Positions 18,451-26,347 of a stretch of 54,406 nucleotides of DNA are shown piece after piece. The DNA is from Bacillota bacterium (GTDB taxonomy: Bacteria; Bacillota; Clostridia; Lachnospirales; Cellulosilyticaceae): the NCBI GenBank assembly GCA_023436395.1, contig JAEZJJ010000003.1, positions 1 through 54,406 on the forward strand, read 5' to 3'. Numbering within the stretch: the first letter of the stretch is position 1; every line of letters starts with the position of its first letter. Below the pieces are notes generated by a model that was given only the letters and a program-made list of their open reading frames with translations, was not told the origin of the DNA and made no database searches. The translations under genes and the position numbers were made by a program.

Positions 18451-18699
18451 ATGATAGAGTCTATCCTTAAGAAGCTTATTAATGAACCATTAGGTAGGAA
18501 CCAGTGTAGTATCTATTTATCTGTTTGTATCGCCTATATAGAAATGCAAAAGTGGGAAGAGGCAAGACATTTTTTGATTCGCACCAAAGCACTTATGACA
18601 GACTATGAGGAGCAAGTAGCCATTCAGGTCCTAGAAGATATTATATTAGGAGAGAGGGTGGCAGATAGTATCAACTTATTGGCTTATCTTAAACAATGA
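18451..18699 (+). CDS. Hypothetical helical protein, 82 aa
   Basis: Predicted all-helical from its Leu/Ala/Glu pattern. The middle (YLSVCIAYIEMQKWEEARHFLIRTKALM) looks like a single tetratricopeptide-like hairpin. GAAAGG precedes the ATG. It lies between the cupin gene and the YnbB-like promoter. I do not recognise the family. Confidence 0.5.
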   Translation: MIESILKKLINEPLGRNQCSIYLSVCIAYIEMQKWEEARHFLIRTKALMTDYEEQVAIQVLEDIILGERVADSINLLAYLKQ

Positions 18700-18712
18700 A
18701 ATAAATAAAAAC

Positions 18713-18740
18713 TTGAACTCACTTGAAAAGATGATATAAT
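18713..18740 (+). promoter_or_regulatory. Promoter of the YnbB-like gene
   Basis: TTGAAC at 18713-18718 and TATAAT at 18735-18740 have a 16-bp spacer, about 85 bp before the start codon. This leaves a 5' leader that contains the hairpin at 18771-18797. Confidence 0.6.
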
Positions 18741-18770
18741 GAAGTTAAATTTAAATCAAATGATAACTGA

Positions 18771-18797
18771 TTAAGCCCTCTTTTATAGAGGGCTTAA
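18771..18797 (+). promoter_or_regulatory. 5' leader hairpin of the YnbB-like gene
   Basis: A 10-bp perfect stem (TTAAGCCCTC/GAGGGCTTAA) with a 7-nt loop sits between the promoter and the Shine-Dalgarno sequence. No T run follows it (TTAATTAATG), so it is not a standard terminator. It may stabilise the leader or be a vestige of a terminator. Confidence 0.5.
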
Positions 18798-18824
18798 TTA
18801 ATGAATAGCTATAAAGGAGATTAT

Positions 18825-20102
18825 ATGGGTACTTTACATGATTTATTAGGCATATCACCAGAGACAGAAGCATTTTGCCAGGCTTGTGAAAAGGAATTAC
18901 AACCTATTTATGCTAAGATTGATGAAACCATGTATTTAAATGGGGCAAAAGTATTATATGCCATGCAAAAAAATAAGTTAAGCGATATTCATTTTTCAGC
19001 TACGACTGGATATGGTTATAATGATTTAGGACGTGAAACCGTTGAACAAATTTATGCAGATATTTTTAAAACAGAATCGGGACTTGTAAGACCACAGTTA
19101 ATGTCTGGCACACATGCGTTAACGGTAGCTTTATTTGGTAACCTTAGACCAGGAGATGAATTATTATCACCTGTTGGAAAGCCATATGATACATTAGAAG
19201 GCGTAATAGGTATACGTGAAACACCTGGTAGCTTAGCTGAATATGGCATTACTTATAAACAGGTAGACCTTAAAGAAGACTATAGCTTCGATTATGAAGG
19301 CATTAAAGCCGCCATTACCAGCAAAACAAAATTAGTTACGATTCAGCGCTCAAAAGGCTATAGCTACAGGCCCACACTTTCAGTGGCACAAATAGGTGAA
19401 TTAATTGCCTTTATAAAAGGCATCAAACCGGATGTCATTTGTATGGTAGATAATTGCTATGGTGAATTTGTAGAACTCATGGAACCAACAGAGGTAGGAG
19501 CAGACTTATGTGTAGGATCACTTATTAAAAATCCAGGAGGTGGACTAGCACCTATTGGAGGGTATATTGTAGGAAAAGAACAATATGTTGAAAATGCAGC
19601 CATGCGTTTAACTGCACCTGGACTTGGAAAAGAAGTAGGCGCAACACTAGGTCTTAACCAACCTGTTTTACAAGGTCTTTTCTTAGCACCAGAAGTAGTC
19701 GCAAATGCCTTAAAAGGGGCTATTTTAGCAGCAGCGATGTATGAAAAATTAGGTTTTGATGTGATGCCTGGTTCAAAGGAAAGCAGACACGATATTATAC
19801 AAGCCATTAATATGCAGACACCTGAAAAGGTTATTAGTTTTTGCCAAGGTATTCAAAAGGGAGCGCCAGTGGATAGCTTTGTAACGCCAGAGCCATGGGA
19901 GATGCCAGGATATGATGCCCCTGTTATTATGGCAGCAGGCGCATTTGTGCAAGGAGCTTCCATTGAAATGAGTGCAGATGCACCGATTAAACCACCTTAT
20001 ACAGCATTTTTCCAAGGGGGGCTAACCTTTTATCATGCAAGGTTAGGGATGATGAAAGCCTTACAGACTATGATTGATCATGGGCATGTACAACTGAATT
20101 AG
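18825..20102 (+). CDS. Methionine gamma-lyase/aluminium-resistance family PLP enzyme (YnbB-like)
   Basis: 425 aa of the Cys/Met-metabolism PLP superfamily, the group annotated as aluminium resistance or YnbB. Visible are SATTGYGYNDLGRET, FVRPQLMSGTHALTVALFG-like residues (LVRPQLMSGTHA), LVTIQRSKGYSYRP, MVDNCYGEFVE and LIKNPGGGLAPIGGYIVG, where the Lys should bind PLP. I start at ATG 18825 (MGTLHDLLG) with AAAGGAG 7 bp upstream. The family often lies near hfq-miaA-mutL in Firmicutes, as here. The substrate is not firmly known. Confidence 0.88.
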   Translation: MGTLHDLLGISPETEAFCQACEKELQPIYAKIDETMYLNGAKVLYAMQKNKLSDIHFSATTGYGYNDLGRETVEQIYADIFKTESGLVRPQLMSGTHALTVALFGNLRPGDELLSPVGKPYDTLEGVIGIRETPGSLAEYGITYKQVDLKEDYSFDYEGIKAAITSKTKLVTIQRSKGYSYRPTLSVAQIGELIAFIKGIKPDVICMVDNCYGEFVELMEPTEVGADLCVGSLIKNPGGGLAPIGGYIVGKEQYVENAAMRLTAPGLGKEVGATLGLNQPVLQGLFLAPEVVANALKGAILAAAMYEKLGFDVMPGSKESRHDIIQAINMQTPEKVISFCQGIQKGAPVDSFVTPEPWEMPGYDAPVIMAAGAFVQGASIEMSADAPIKPPYTAFFQGGLTFYHARLGMMKALQTMIDHGHVQLN

Positions 20103-20120
20103 AGCCTATCATATACAAAG

Positions 20121-20213
20121 AAAAGGTGAGTCGTTTGATGATGTGACCCCAATAAGTTAGATTTTTAGGTCTAATTTATTGGGGTCCATTCATGAATAAC
20201 TAGTTCACCTTTT
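20121..20213. terminator. Nested terminator: outer AAAAGGTGA stem with an IS-end-like hairpin in its loop
   Basis: The outer arms (AAAAGGTGA at 20121-20129, TCACCTTTT at 20205-20213) form a standard bidirectional terminator between convergent genes. Its loop contains a second hairpin (20145-20161 with 20170-20186, 17 bp, one wobble pair). The arms of that hairpin (GACCCCAATAAGTTAGA) match the arms at 8855-8927 and the sequence at 52747. It looks as if a short palindromic element inserted into an older terminator loop. Confidence 0.7.
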
Positions 20214-20219
20214 TGTTAT

Positions 20220-22154
20220 TTATTCAAGGGCCTCTACTTCTGCTAACCAGAGTGTACTAGTGACATCTGAAGGCATAAGCCAATCCCCATGAGGTGATAA
20301 GCTAATAGAGCCTATTTGAGGACCATCTGGCAAGCAAGAACGTTTAAATTGTGTTGTAAAAAAGCGTTTATAAAAAATTTTTAACCACTTAAGGAGGGTT
20401 TCAGAAGTATACTTTTCCTTAAAAGCAAATTCGGCTAAATGATAAATCTTAGTAGGGGCATAACCTAAGCCAACCATATAATAGATAAAGAAATCATGAA
20501 GTTCATAAGGCCCTATCAAATCTTCTGTTTTTTGTGCTATGTCTCCCTCATCATTTGAAGGAATAAGTTCAGGACTGATAGGCGTATCTAATATACTAAA
20601 TAATACTTCTTGAACTAAGGGTTCACTTTCATAGTAAGCAACATATTCAAGAAGACTAGGAATCAGTGTTTTAGGAATAGAAGCATTAACGCCATACATA
20701 GACATATGATCCCCATTATAGGTAGCCCATCCTAAGGCTAATTCAGAAAGATCTCCTGTCCCTACGACGAGGCCATTATATTGATTAGCTAAATCCATTA
20801 AGATTTGTGTACGTTCTCTTGATTGGGCATTCTCATAAGTAGTATCTTGTAAATGGGTATCATGTCCAATGTCCTTAAGGTGTTGTAATGTAGCAGGAAC
20901 AATAGAAATTTCCTTAGCAGTTACGCCAAGAAGGTGGAGGAGGTTGATAGCATTCTCGTAGGTCTTTCCAGAGGTCCCAAATCCAGGCATTGTAACCCCT
21001 ATAATCGTCTGCGGTGATTGTCCTAGGAATTGAACGGCTTTTAGACAGACAAGAAGGGCAAGGGTAGAATCCAATCCACCAGAAACACCTAGAATAAGAG
21101 AGCTACTCTGTGTATGCTGCATACGGCGTGCTAAACCTACGGCTTGGATATCAAAAATACTTTTACAACGTTCTTTTTTTACCTGCTCATCTTCTGGAAT
21201 AAAAGGATGAGGACGGATGGATCTTTGAAGAACATGCTCCTTTATAGTAAGATCAAAAGGAATGATTGTATAAGGTATATCTTTGAAAGGTAAGAGAGCA
21301 GTAGTATAGTTTTGGTGCATACGTTGTTTATAGAGATATTCTAGATCTAAACTCGAATAGGTAATAAGATTATCTTTTGGAAAAGGCTTAGATTCTGCAA
21401 GTAAATGATTTCCTTCATAAATGAACTGATGCCCGCTAAAAACGAACTCACTTGTTGATTCATAAATGCCCGATGAAGTATATAAATACCCACACATGGT
21501 TTTTGCAGCATGCTGGGCTATACAGGACCTAAGAGCGTTCTTTTTACCAATCGTTTCATGACTAGCAGCTAGATTTACAATGATTGTAGCACCATGAAGG
21601 GTATGATAAGTGCTAGGGGGGATAGGAGAATACAAATCTTCGCCAATATCAATCCCCACACATAGATAAGGTATATGTTTAGCTTTGAAAAGCAAGCGAG
21701 AAGAGATAACAACATTTTGTCCCGCATAAATCATATAAGGATTGAGAATTTCATGAACTGGGCTAAACCAACGCCTTTCAGTGCCTTTACCATGGTTAGA
21801 TAAGTAGCTTTTAGGAACAATTCCTAATAATTGTCCTTTAAATAAAACACAAGCTGTATTAAATAAATGACCTTCATGTGAAATAGGTACGCCTACTATA
21901 ATAAGCATTTCAAGATTGGAAGTATGCTCTAAAAGGAAACAGATGCTTTTTTCTGATTGCTCTATTAGATTACTTTGGAAAAAGAGATCACCACAACTAT
22001 AGCCAGTGATACAAAGTTCTGGAAATACAGCAATGGCAGCATGGGCATCAGAAGCCTCTTGGATACAACTTAGGATTTGCTGGGTATTATAATGGCAGTC
22101 GCTTACAGCTAACTTGGGAGTGATTGTACAAACTTTAATAAAATGCTCTAGCAT
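20220..22154 (-). CDS. nadE: NAD+ synthase, glutamine-hydrolysing
   Basis: Two-domain enzyme making NAD+ from nicotinic acid adenine dinucleotide, ATP and glutamine. The N-terminal ~280 residues are a carbon-nitrogen hydrolase (glutaminase) domain, with FPELCITGYSCGDL supplying the catalytic Glu and GVGIDIGEDLYSP-like region (CVGIDIGEDLYSP) near the Cys position. The synthetase domain follows with the PP-loop LGVSGGLDSTLALL and VVGTGDLSELALGWATYNGDHMS. The last Lys-containing and Cys motifs (FKRSCLPDGPQIG) are intact. I start at ATG 22154 (MLEHFIKV), with AGGAGG 7 bp upstream. About 644 aa, normal for the glutamine-dependent type. Confidence 0.95.
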   Translation of the reverse strand: MLEHFIKVCTITPKLAVSDCHYNTQQILSCIQEASDAHAAIAVFPELCITGYSCGDLFFQSNLIEQSEKSICFLLEHTSNLEMLIIVGVPISHEGHLFNTACVLFKGQLLGIVPKSYLSNHGKGTERRWFSPVHEILNPYMIYAGQNVVISSRLLFKAKHIPYLCVGIDIGEDLYSPIPPSTYHTLHGATIIVNLAASHETIGKKNALRSCIAQHAAKTMCGYLYTSSGIYESTSEFVFSGHQFIYEGNHLLAESKPFPKDNLITYSSLDLEYLYKQRMHQNYTTALLPFKDIPYTIIPFDLTIKEHVLQRSIRPHPFIPEDEQVKKERCKSIFDIQAVGLARRMQHTQSSSLILGVSGGLDSTLALLVCLKAVQFLGQSPQTIIGVTMPGFGTSGKTYENAINLLHLLGVTAKEISIVPATLQHLKDIGHDTHLQDTTYENAQSRERTQILMDLANQYNGLVVGTGDLSELALGWATYNGDHMSMYGVNASIPKTLIPSLLEYVAYYESEPLVQEVLFSILDTPISPELIPSNDEGDIAQKTEDLIGPYELHDFFIYYMVGLGYAPTKIYHLAEFAFKEKYTSETLLKWLKIFYKRFFTTQFKRSCLPDGPQIGSISLSPHGDWLMPSDVTSTLWLAEVEALE

Positions 22155-22551
22155 TGCAAAACCTCCTATTAATGACGTTATAAAAATAATATTATTAGTC
22201 TTAATATGCCACAAAAGGGATGAGCTTATGATAGAAATAGACTATTTTTTTTATTATCAGATAATTGTGTTTCGCGAACAGTTTAAATTTTATAGAATCC
22301 AGTTTATAAAAGGGGCATTCTTTTCGCAATAAGCTGAATGTAAAATAGATGTAGTAGAGTAGCAGCAATAATAGATAAGCACTATGCTAAAAGAATTTAT
22401 AGCAATAACAGAAGATAGTAACATTAAATAATGATATAATTATTGTAGCTGTCTGCATTTGTAGGCAGCTAATTTTATAAAAAATATTTTAAAAAATTGT
22501 AAGATTTCTTGCTTTGCGTAGTCTTATTAGGTGAAAGGGGGTGGTAGAGTA
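22155..22551. other. Divergent intergenic region with the TTTCGCGAA repeat
   Basis: About 400 bp between nadE (-) and the ECF sigma gene (+). It contains copy 2 of the 25-nt TTTCGCGAA repeat (22261-22285) and a weak hairpin at 22447-22472 (TAGCTGTCTGCA/TGTAGGCAGCTA, with G-U pairs). No gene is supported; a 72-codon plus-strand frame at 22114-22332 overlaps the nadE start and has no ribosome site. Confidence 0.5.
22261..22285 (+). repeat. TTTCGCGAA intergenic repeat, copy 2
   Basis: 25 nt identical to 17737-17761 in the same orientation. It lies about 105 bp upstream of the nadE start and is thus placed where an operator could act on nadE. Confidence 0.6.
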
Positions 22552-23052
22552 ATGGATTTTGAGCAACTATACAATACTTATTTTAAAGATGTTTACCTAT
22601 ATATTAGAAAGTTATCGGGTAATCAACACATTGCCGAGGAAGTAACGAGCGAAACATTTTTCAAGGCAATAGGTTCCATTGAAAACTTTAGAAAGGATTG
22701 TGATTTTTATGTTTGGTTATGTCAAATAGCAAAAAACACCTACTATTCTTCTCTCAAAAAACAAAAGAGAATAAGTCATATTGAAGATTTTGAATTAGAA
22801 AATATGGTAGACCCACATTCATGTATTGACGATAAAATCATCATACAAGAGCAGACAATAAAAATTCAAAAGTTATTACATGCTATACCTGAACCATACA
22901 AAGAAGTATTTATGTGGCGTGTTTTTGCAGACTTAAGCTTTAAACAAATTGGGCAAATCTTTAATAAAAGTGATAATTGGGCTTGTGTTACCTACCACAG
23001 AGCAAGAACAATGCTAAAAAATAGATTGGAGGACAGCTATTATGAAAAATGA
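22552..23052 (+). CDS. ECF-type RNA polymerase sigma factor
   Basis: 166 aa. Region 2 has FEQLYNTYFKDVYLYIRKLSGN..AEEVTSETFFKAIGSIENF, and region 4 has IPEPYKEVFMWRVFADLSFKQIGQIFNKSDNWACVTYHRARTML, together the two-region layout of ECF sigma factors. I start at ATG 22552 with GGGGGTGG upstream. The downstream zinc-finger protein overlaps by 11 bp and is the predicted cognate anti-sigma factor. Target promoters are not identifiable in the window. Confidence 0.92.
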   Translation: MDFEQLYNTYFKDVYLYIRKLSGNQHIAEEVTSETFFKAIGSIENFRKDCDFYVWLCQIAKNTYYSSLKKQKRISHIEDFELENMVDPHSCIDDKIIIQEQTIKIQKLLHAIPEPYKEVFMWRVFADLSFKQIGQIFNKSDNWACVTYHRARTMLKNRLEDSYYEK

Positions 23053-23923
23053 ATGCAATATTGCTCAAGATATTCTGCCTTTGTATATGGAAAATATGAT
23101 CAGTACAGGCACAAAGCAATTTGTAGAGGAGCATTTGAGGCAATGTACTGAATGTGAAAAGAAATTAGAATTATTGAAAACAGATATGTGTGTTGAAAAA
23201 AATTATCAAGCAGAAGAAGCTCCTATTCAAGCCATCAATAAAATAAGATTTGACATCAAGAAAAAAAGGATAGTTACTGGAATTCTTTCAGCAGTTATTT
23301 CAGTCATTGTTGTCATACTATCATTTGCATATCTAACAGCACCTGAATATCTGCCTTATGCAGAACCCTTTGATATGATGACTGCAAGTGAAATTAATGG
23401 GATCGTAATCCTTTCTTTTAAAGGCGAATATGAGCTTTCTCAAGTAGAACAAGGTATATATGATATTAGCCTCTATAATACAGCTTGGAATAAGCTTGTT
23501 GGTAATACTCAAAAACAAACTATAGTAGTAAACCCCAATGGGGAGGAAGTAAATACCATTTATTATGTATCAAATGGTGGACAAGAGGATAAAATAATAT
23601 ACGGTGAAAACACCAATACTAATGGTGGAGTCATTACTTTACCTCGATTGGTCTTAAGTTATTATTTTAGTATAGCTCTGTTAATTACACTAATTTTAGC
23701 TGTATTTTATTTGATATTTAGAAAGAATGAAAAAGCTAAAGCAATAATAACAAAAATTTTAATTATGCCTGCTTCTTATATACTAAGCCATATGATGATT
23801 AAGGGGTGGAACGCAACTTCATATGCTGCAACTCGCGATTTTTTCTTAATTTTACTTTTAACCATTCCAATTTATACTGTTTTTTATATTACCTATAAAA
23901 ATAAAAGCAATCATCTAAAATGA
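23042..23923 (+). CDS. Anti-sigma factor with N-terminal zinc finger and membrane helices
   Basis: 293 aa. The N-terminal zf-HC2 domain contains the HLRQCTECEKK (HxxxCxxC) zinc ligands plus an upstream Cys (ECNIAQDILPLYMENM). A membrane helix follows at about residues 80-100, then an extracytoplasmic segment, then further helices near 205-225, 235-255 and 262-282. The 11-bp overlap with the sigma gene implies coupled translation. It should hold the sigma factor at the membrane until a signal arrives; the signal is unknown. Confidence 0.85.
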   Translation: MKNECNIAQDILPLYMENMISTGTKQFVEEHLRQCTECEKKLELLKTDMCVEKNYQAEEAPIQAINKIRFDIKKKRIVTGILSAVISVIVVILSFAYLTAPEYLPYAEPFDMMTASEINGIVILSFKGEYELSQVEQGIYDISLYNTAWNKLVGNTQKQTIVVNPNGEEVNTIYYVSNGGQEDKIIYGENTNTNGGVITLPRLVLSYYFSIALLITLILAVFYLIFRKNEKAKAIITKILIMPASYILSHMMIKGWNATSYAATRDFFLILLLTIPIYTVFYITYKNKSNHLK

Positions 23924-24029
23924 GCATCATACGAAGTTAACAATCAATGACTTTATCCAATCAAATAAGAGAATTACTTTTACGATATGTAGTATTAATA
24001 TATTAGTCATTATACAGGGGGCAGGATTA

Positions 24030-24116
24030 ATGAGCAGAATGGTTTGTAAATGTGGTGAAACTTTATCGAATACGGCAGTACCTAAAACTGAATATGGAAG
24101 AAGAAAGTTTGGGTAA
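24030..24116 (+). pseudogene. Truncated small zinc-ribbon-like gene
   Basis: 28 codons, starting MSRMVCKCGETLSNTAVPKTEYG, preceded by CAGGGGGCAGG. The opening (a CKCGETLSN knuckle) resembles a small Firmicutes protein family that normally continues with a second half; here it stops after RRKFG. I infer a decayed gene. It sits just before promoter-repeat copy F. Confidence 0.4.
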
Positions 24117-24131
24117 GGGGAGACTATAGCC

Positions 24132-24230
24132 ATTTATAAGAAAAAAGTACATTTTTTTTGCTAATTAGCGAGTAATTAATTGAAAAATCTTTGACTATGA
24201 TATAAAATCAAGTTAGAAGCGAAAGTGCTC
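24132..24230 (+). promoter_or_regulatory. Dispersed promoter repeat, copy F (upstream of the H-NOX chemoreceptor)
   Basis: Contains TTGAAA at 24180-24185 and TAAAAT at 24203-24208 (17-bp spacer). It has the conserved upstream block beginning TTTATAAG and the downstream block AAGTTAGAAGCGAAAGTGCT. The same layout occurs on the minus strand at 39881-39978, 41612-41695, 43972-44068 and 48636-48733. Confidence 0.75.
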
Positions 24231-24292
24231 CTACAATTGTGTTATAGAGATCTCATTTTAAATCATATAATGAGATAAAAGGAGGGTGTAGC

Positions 24293-26092
24293 ATGAAAGG
24301 AACAGTTGTATCAACTTGGATTAAGACCTGTCGCAAACTTTATAATGAACAACATATCAACGAAGCTATGGAGCTTGTTAATTGGAAAAAAGATCGTGTT
24401 TTTTCCCCTATTGAAACAGTGGATGATGCTCAAATCTTTAAGGTGATTCATACCATTGCTGAAAAAGAAAAAGTAAATGAAAAAGAATTATGGAAAATGA
24501 TTGGTCACGAAAATATTAAAACCTTTCATCATGATTTTCCTTCTTTTTTTAAAACCCAGAATTTATTTTCCTTTTTAAGGGCACTTTTTGATGTACATAT
24601 TATTATGACCAAGAAATTTAAAGGGGCTAAGCCACCACTTGTACAAATCAAAGCTATTTCTGATTATGAAGCATTATTAACCTATGAATCTGAGCGTTCT
24701 ATGTTTGATTATTTTTATGGTCTCTTTGAAGGTGCTATGCAGTACTTTAGTGAAAAACCTAAAGTTGAAGAAGTAGAACGATCAAAAAATAGCTTAACTA
24801 TTAAAATCACCTTTGAAGCACCGATCTATTTTAAGAAACGTTATTTCTTTAATAATATCTTATCCCTAGGTTTTATAAAAAGCATACCTATTAAAAATGC
24901 TATTTTTACAGGTATGATATCTTTAGCTATTACTTTCCCATTACTAGGACTTGGTTTATGGGGAAAAAGTCTTGTTTTAAGTGGAATAATGGCTGTAGTA
25001 AGTGGCTTAAGCACTTACTTACTTTTAAAGCCTCAAGAAATATTAGAACAAGAGATGGAGTTACTGTGCAATAATGAATTTAGTACTTATGGTGAAATTA
25101 AAACAAATGACTCTTTTGAAAAACTATATGGATTAATCAACGCCTATAAAGCCCTTACTCGTAAGGATTTTACTGGTATTAAAAGTGTGGTAGATGAGAT
25201 GAGTTCATTTACTTCTACATTAGGGACTATCTCTGATTTAATGAAAGATACTTCTAATGATATTTCAGAAGTAGTAGAACAAGTAGCTAATGGTGCTACA
25301 GAGCAAGCTAAAAATACAGAGCAAGCTGCTTATGTATTAAACGAAAATATTCATGCGCTTAAGGGAATTGTTGAAAGTGAACATCAAAATAAAAATGAAC
25401 TAGAAAATGCATTGTCCAAAGTTAATAATAGCTATCAAGGTGTTAAAAATACCAGTGATCATATTTTTAACACTTTAGGAGAGTTTGATAAAATTAGAGA
25501 AAAGGGCCGCTACCTAGAAACAAAAGGCCATGATATGACTGCTATTATTGCTATTGTTTCTCAAATTGCAGAGCAAACAAATCTATTAGCACTTAATGCC
25601 TCTATTGAAGCTGCTAGAGCAGGTGAAAATGGTCGTGGCTTCTCTGTAGTAGCTGAATCTATTAGAAAGCTAGCTGAACAGTCTAAAGAAGCTGTCCAAG
25701 AGGTTAATGCTAATTTAGCTTTATTTATTTCAGAAATAAAGTCATTTATAGAAGCTATACAACAAGAATACCTAAAGCTTGAAAATGAAACTAAAAATCT
25801 AGAAAGTGTAAAAAATATTAGTTTTGAAGCTAATCAATCTATACAAGCTGTATCAAATTCCATGATTGAACTGATTCATATGCTTACTAAACAAGCTGAT
25901 AGTATCAGCACAGCTTCTTCCACAGTAGAAGCTTTAGCTGCTATTGCAGAAGAAAACTCTGCTTCTTCACAAGAAGTAAGTGCTAGTGTTATTAACTATT
26001 CTCAGGAAATTGGTTCATTAGTAGAGAATATACAATCTTTCCAAACAATTACAAATGATTTTCAGCAAGATCTAGATACGCACAAGATTTAA
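24293..26092 (+). CDS. Chemoreceptor (methyl-accepting chemotaxis protein) with N-terminal H-NOX heme domain
   Basis: 599 aa. Residues 1-185 are an H-NOX (heme NO/O2-binding) domain opening MKGTVVSTWIKTCRKLY, very close to the Thermoanaerobacter protein as I recall it. The heme-ligating His is residue 102, YxSxR lies at 131-135, and Tyr is at 140, the distal Tyr linked to stable O2 binding. Two membrane helices follow (about 200-245) with almost no external loop. Then come a linker and the chemotaxis signalling domain with the hairpin tip IAEQTNLLALNASIEAARAGE and VRKLAEQS-type methylation helices. AGGAGGGTG precedes the ATG. Expression is probably driven by promoter-repeat copy F. An O2-avoidance receptor in an anaerobe is the natural reading. 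Confidence 0.93.
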   Translation: MKGTVVSTWIKTCRKLYNEQHINEAMELVNWKKDRVFSPIETVDDAQIFKVIHTIAEKEKVNEKELWKMIGHENIKTFHHDFPSFFKTQNLFSFLRALFDVHIIMTKKFKGAKPPLVQIKAISDYEALLTYESERSMFDYFYGLFEGAMQYFSEKPKVEEVERSKNSLTIKITFEAPIYFKKRYFFNNILSLGFIKSIPIKNAIFTGMISLAITFPLLGLGLWGKSLVLSGIMAVVSGLSTYLLLKPQEILEQEMELLCNNEFSTYGEIKTNDSFEKLYGLINAYKALTRKDFTGIKSVVDEMSSFTSTLGTISDLMKDTSNDISEVVEQVANGATEQAKNTEQAAYVLNENIHALKGIVESEHQNKNELENALSKVNNSYQGVKNTSDHIFNTLGEFDKIREKGRYLETKGHDMTAIIAIVSQIAEQTNLLALNASIEAARAGENGRGFSVVAESIRKLAEQSKEAVQEVNANLALFISEIKSFIEAIQQEYLKLENETKNLESVKNISFEANQSIQAVSNSMIELIHMLTKQADSISTASSTVEALAAIAEENSASSQEVSASVINYSQEIGSLVENIQSFQTITNDFQQDLDTHKI

Positions 26093-26129
26093 AAGAAGCC
26101 TTAGGCAAATGCCAACGGTATTTACAAGT

Positions 26130-26200
26130 GAGGACTTTCGGGCCAGTTTGAAGTTTTATTATAAATTTCAAGCCCTGAAGGTCCTTTTTATGTGATTCGT
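26130..26200 (+). terminator. Terminator of the chemoreceptor gene; member of a dispersed repeat
   Basis: GGACTTTCGGGC...GCCCTGAAGGTCC forms a stem with an inner TTGAA/TTCAA stem, followed by TTTTT. The whole ~70 bp, including the loop GTTTTATTATAAA and the tail ATGTGATTCGT, recurs inverted at 50171-50242. Confidence 0.75.
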
Positions 26201-26259
26201 CTTATTTGGGATAAGTCAGTCCAGTAAAATAGCTAATGAGATATGTGGTGATTAATGTT

Positions 26260-26331
26260 GATTAAATATTCAGAATATAATAAAATTATATCTATATTAT
26301 AGGTGTATCAAAAAAGCACTGCAGTCCATAT
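26260..26331 (+). repeat. Leader repeat upstream of the RCC1/SLH gene, copy 1
   Basis: About 70 bp immediately upstream of the RCC1/SLH coding region. They match 52897-52827 (minus strand) with about 7 differences. The block includes TATATTATAG, a plausible -10 region, and TGTATCAAAAAAGC. Confidence 0.7.
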
Positions 26332-26347
26332 TGAAGAGGAGGAGTTT

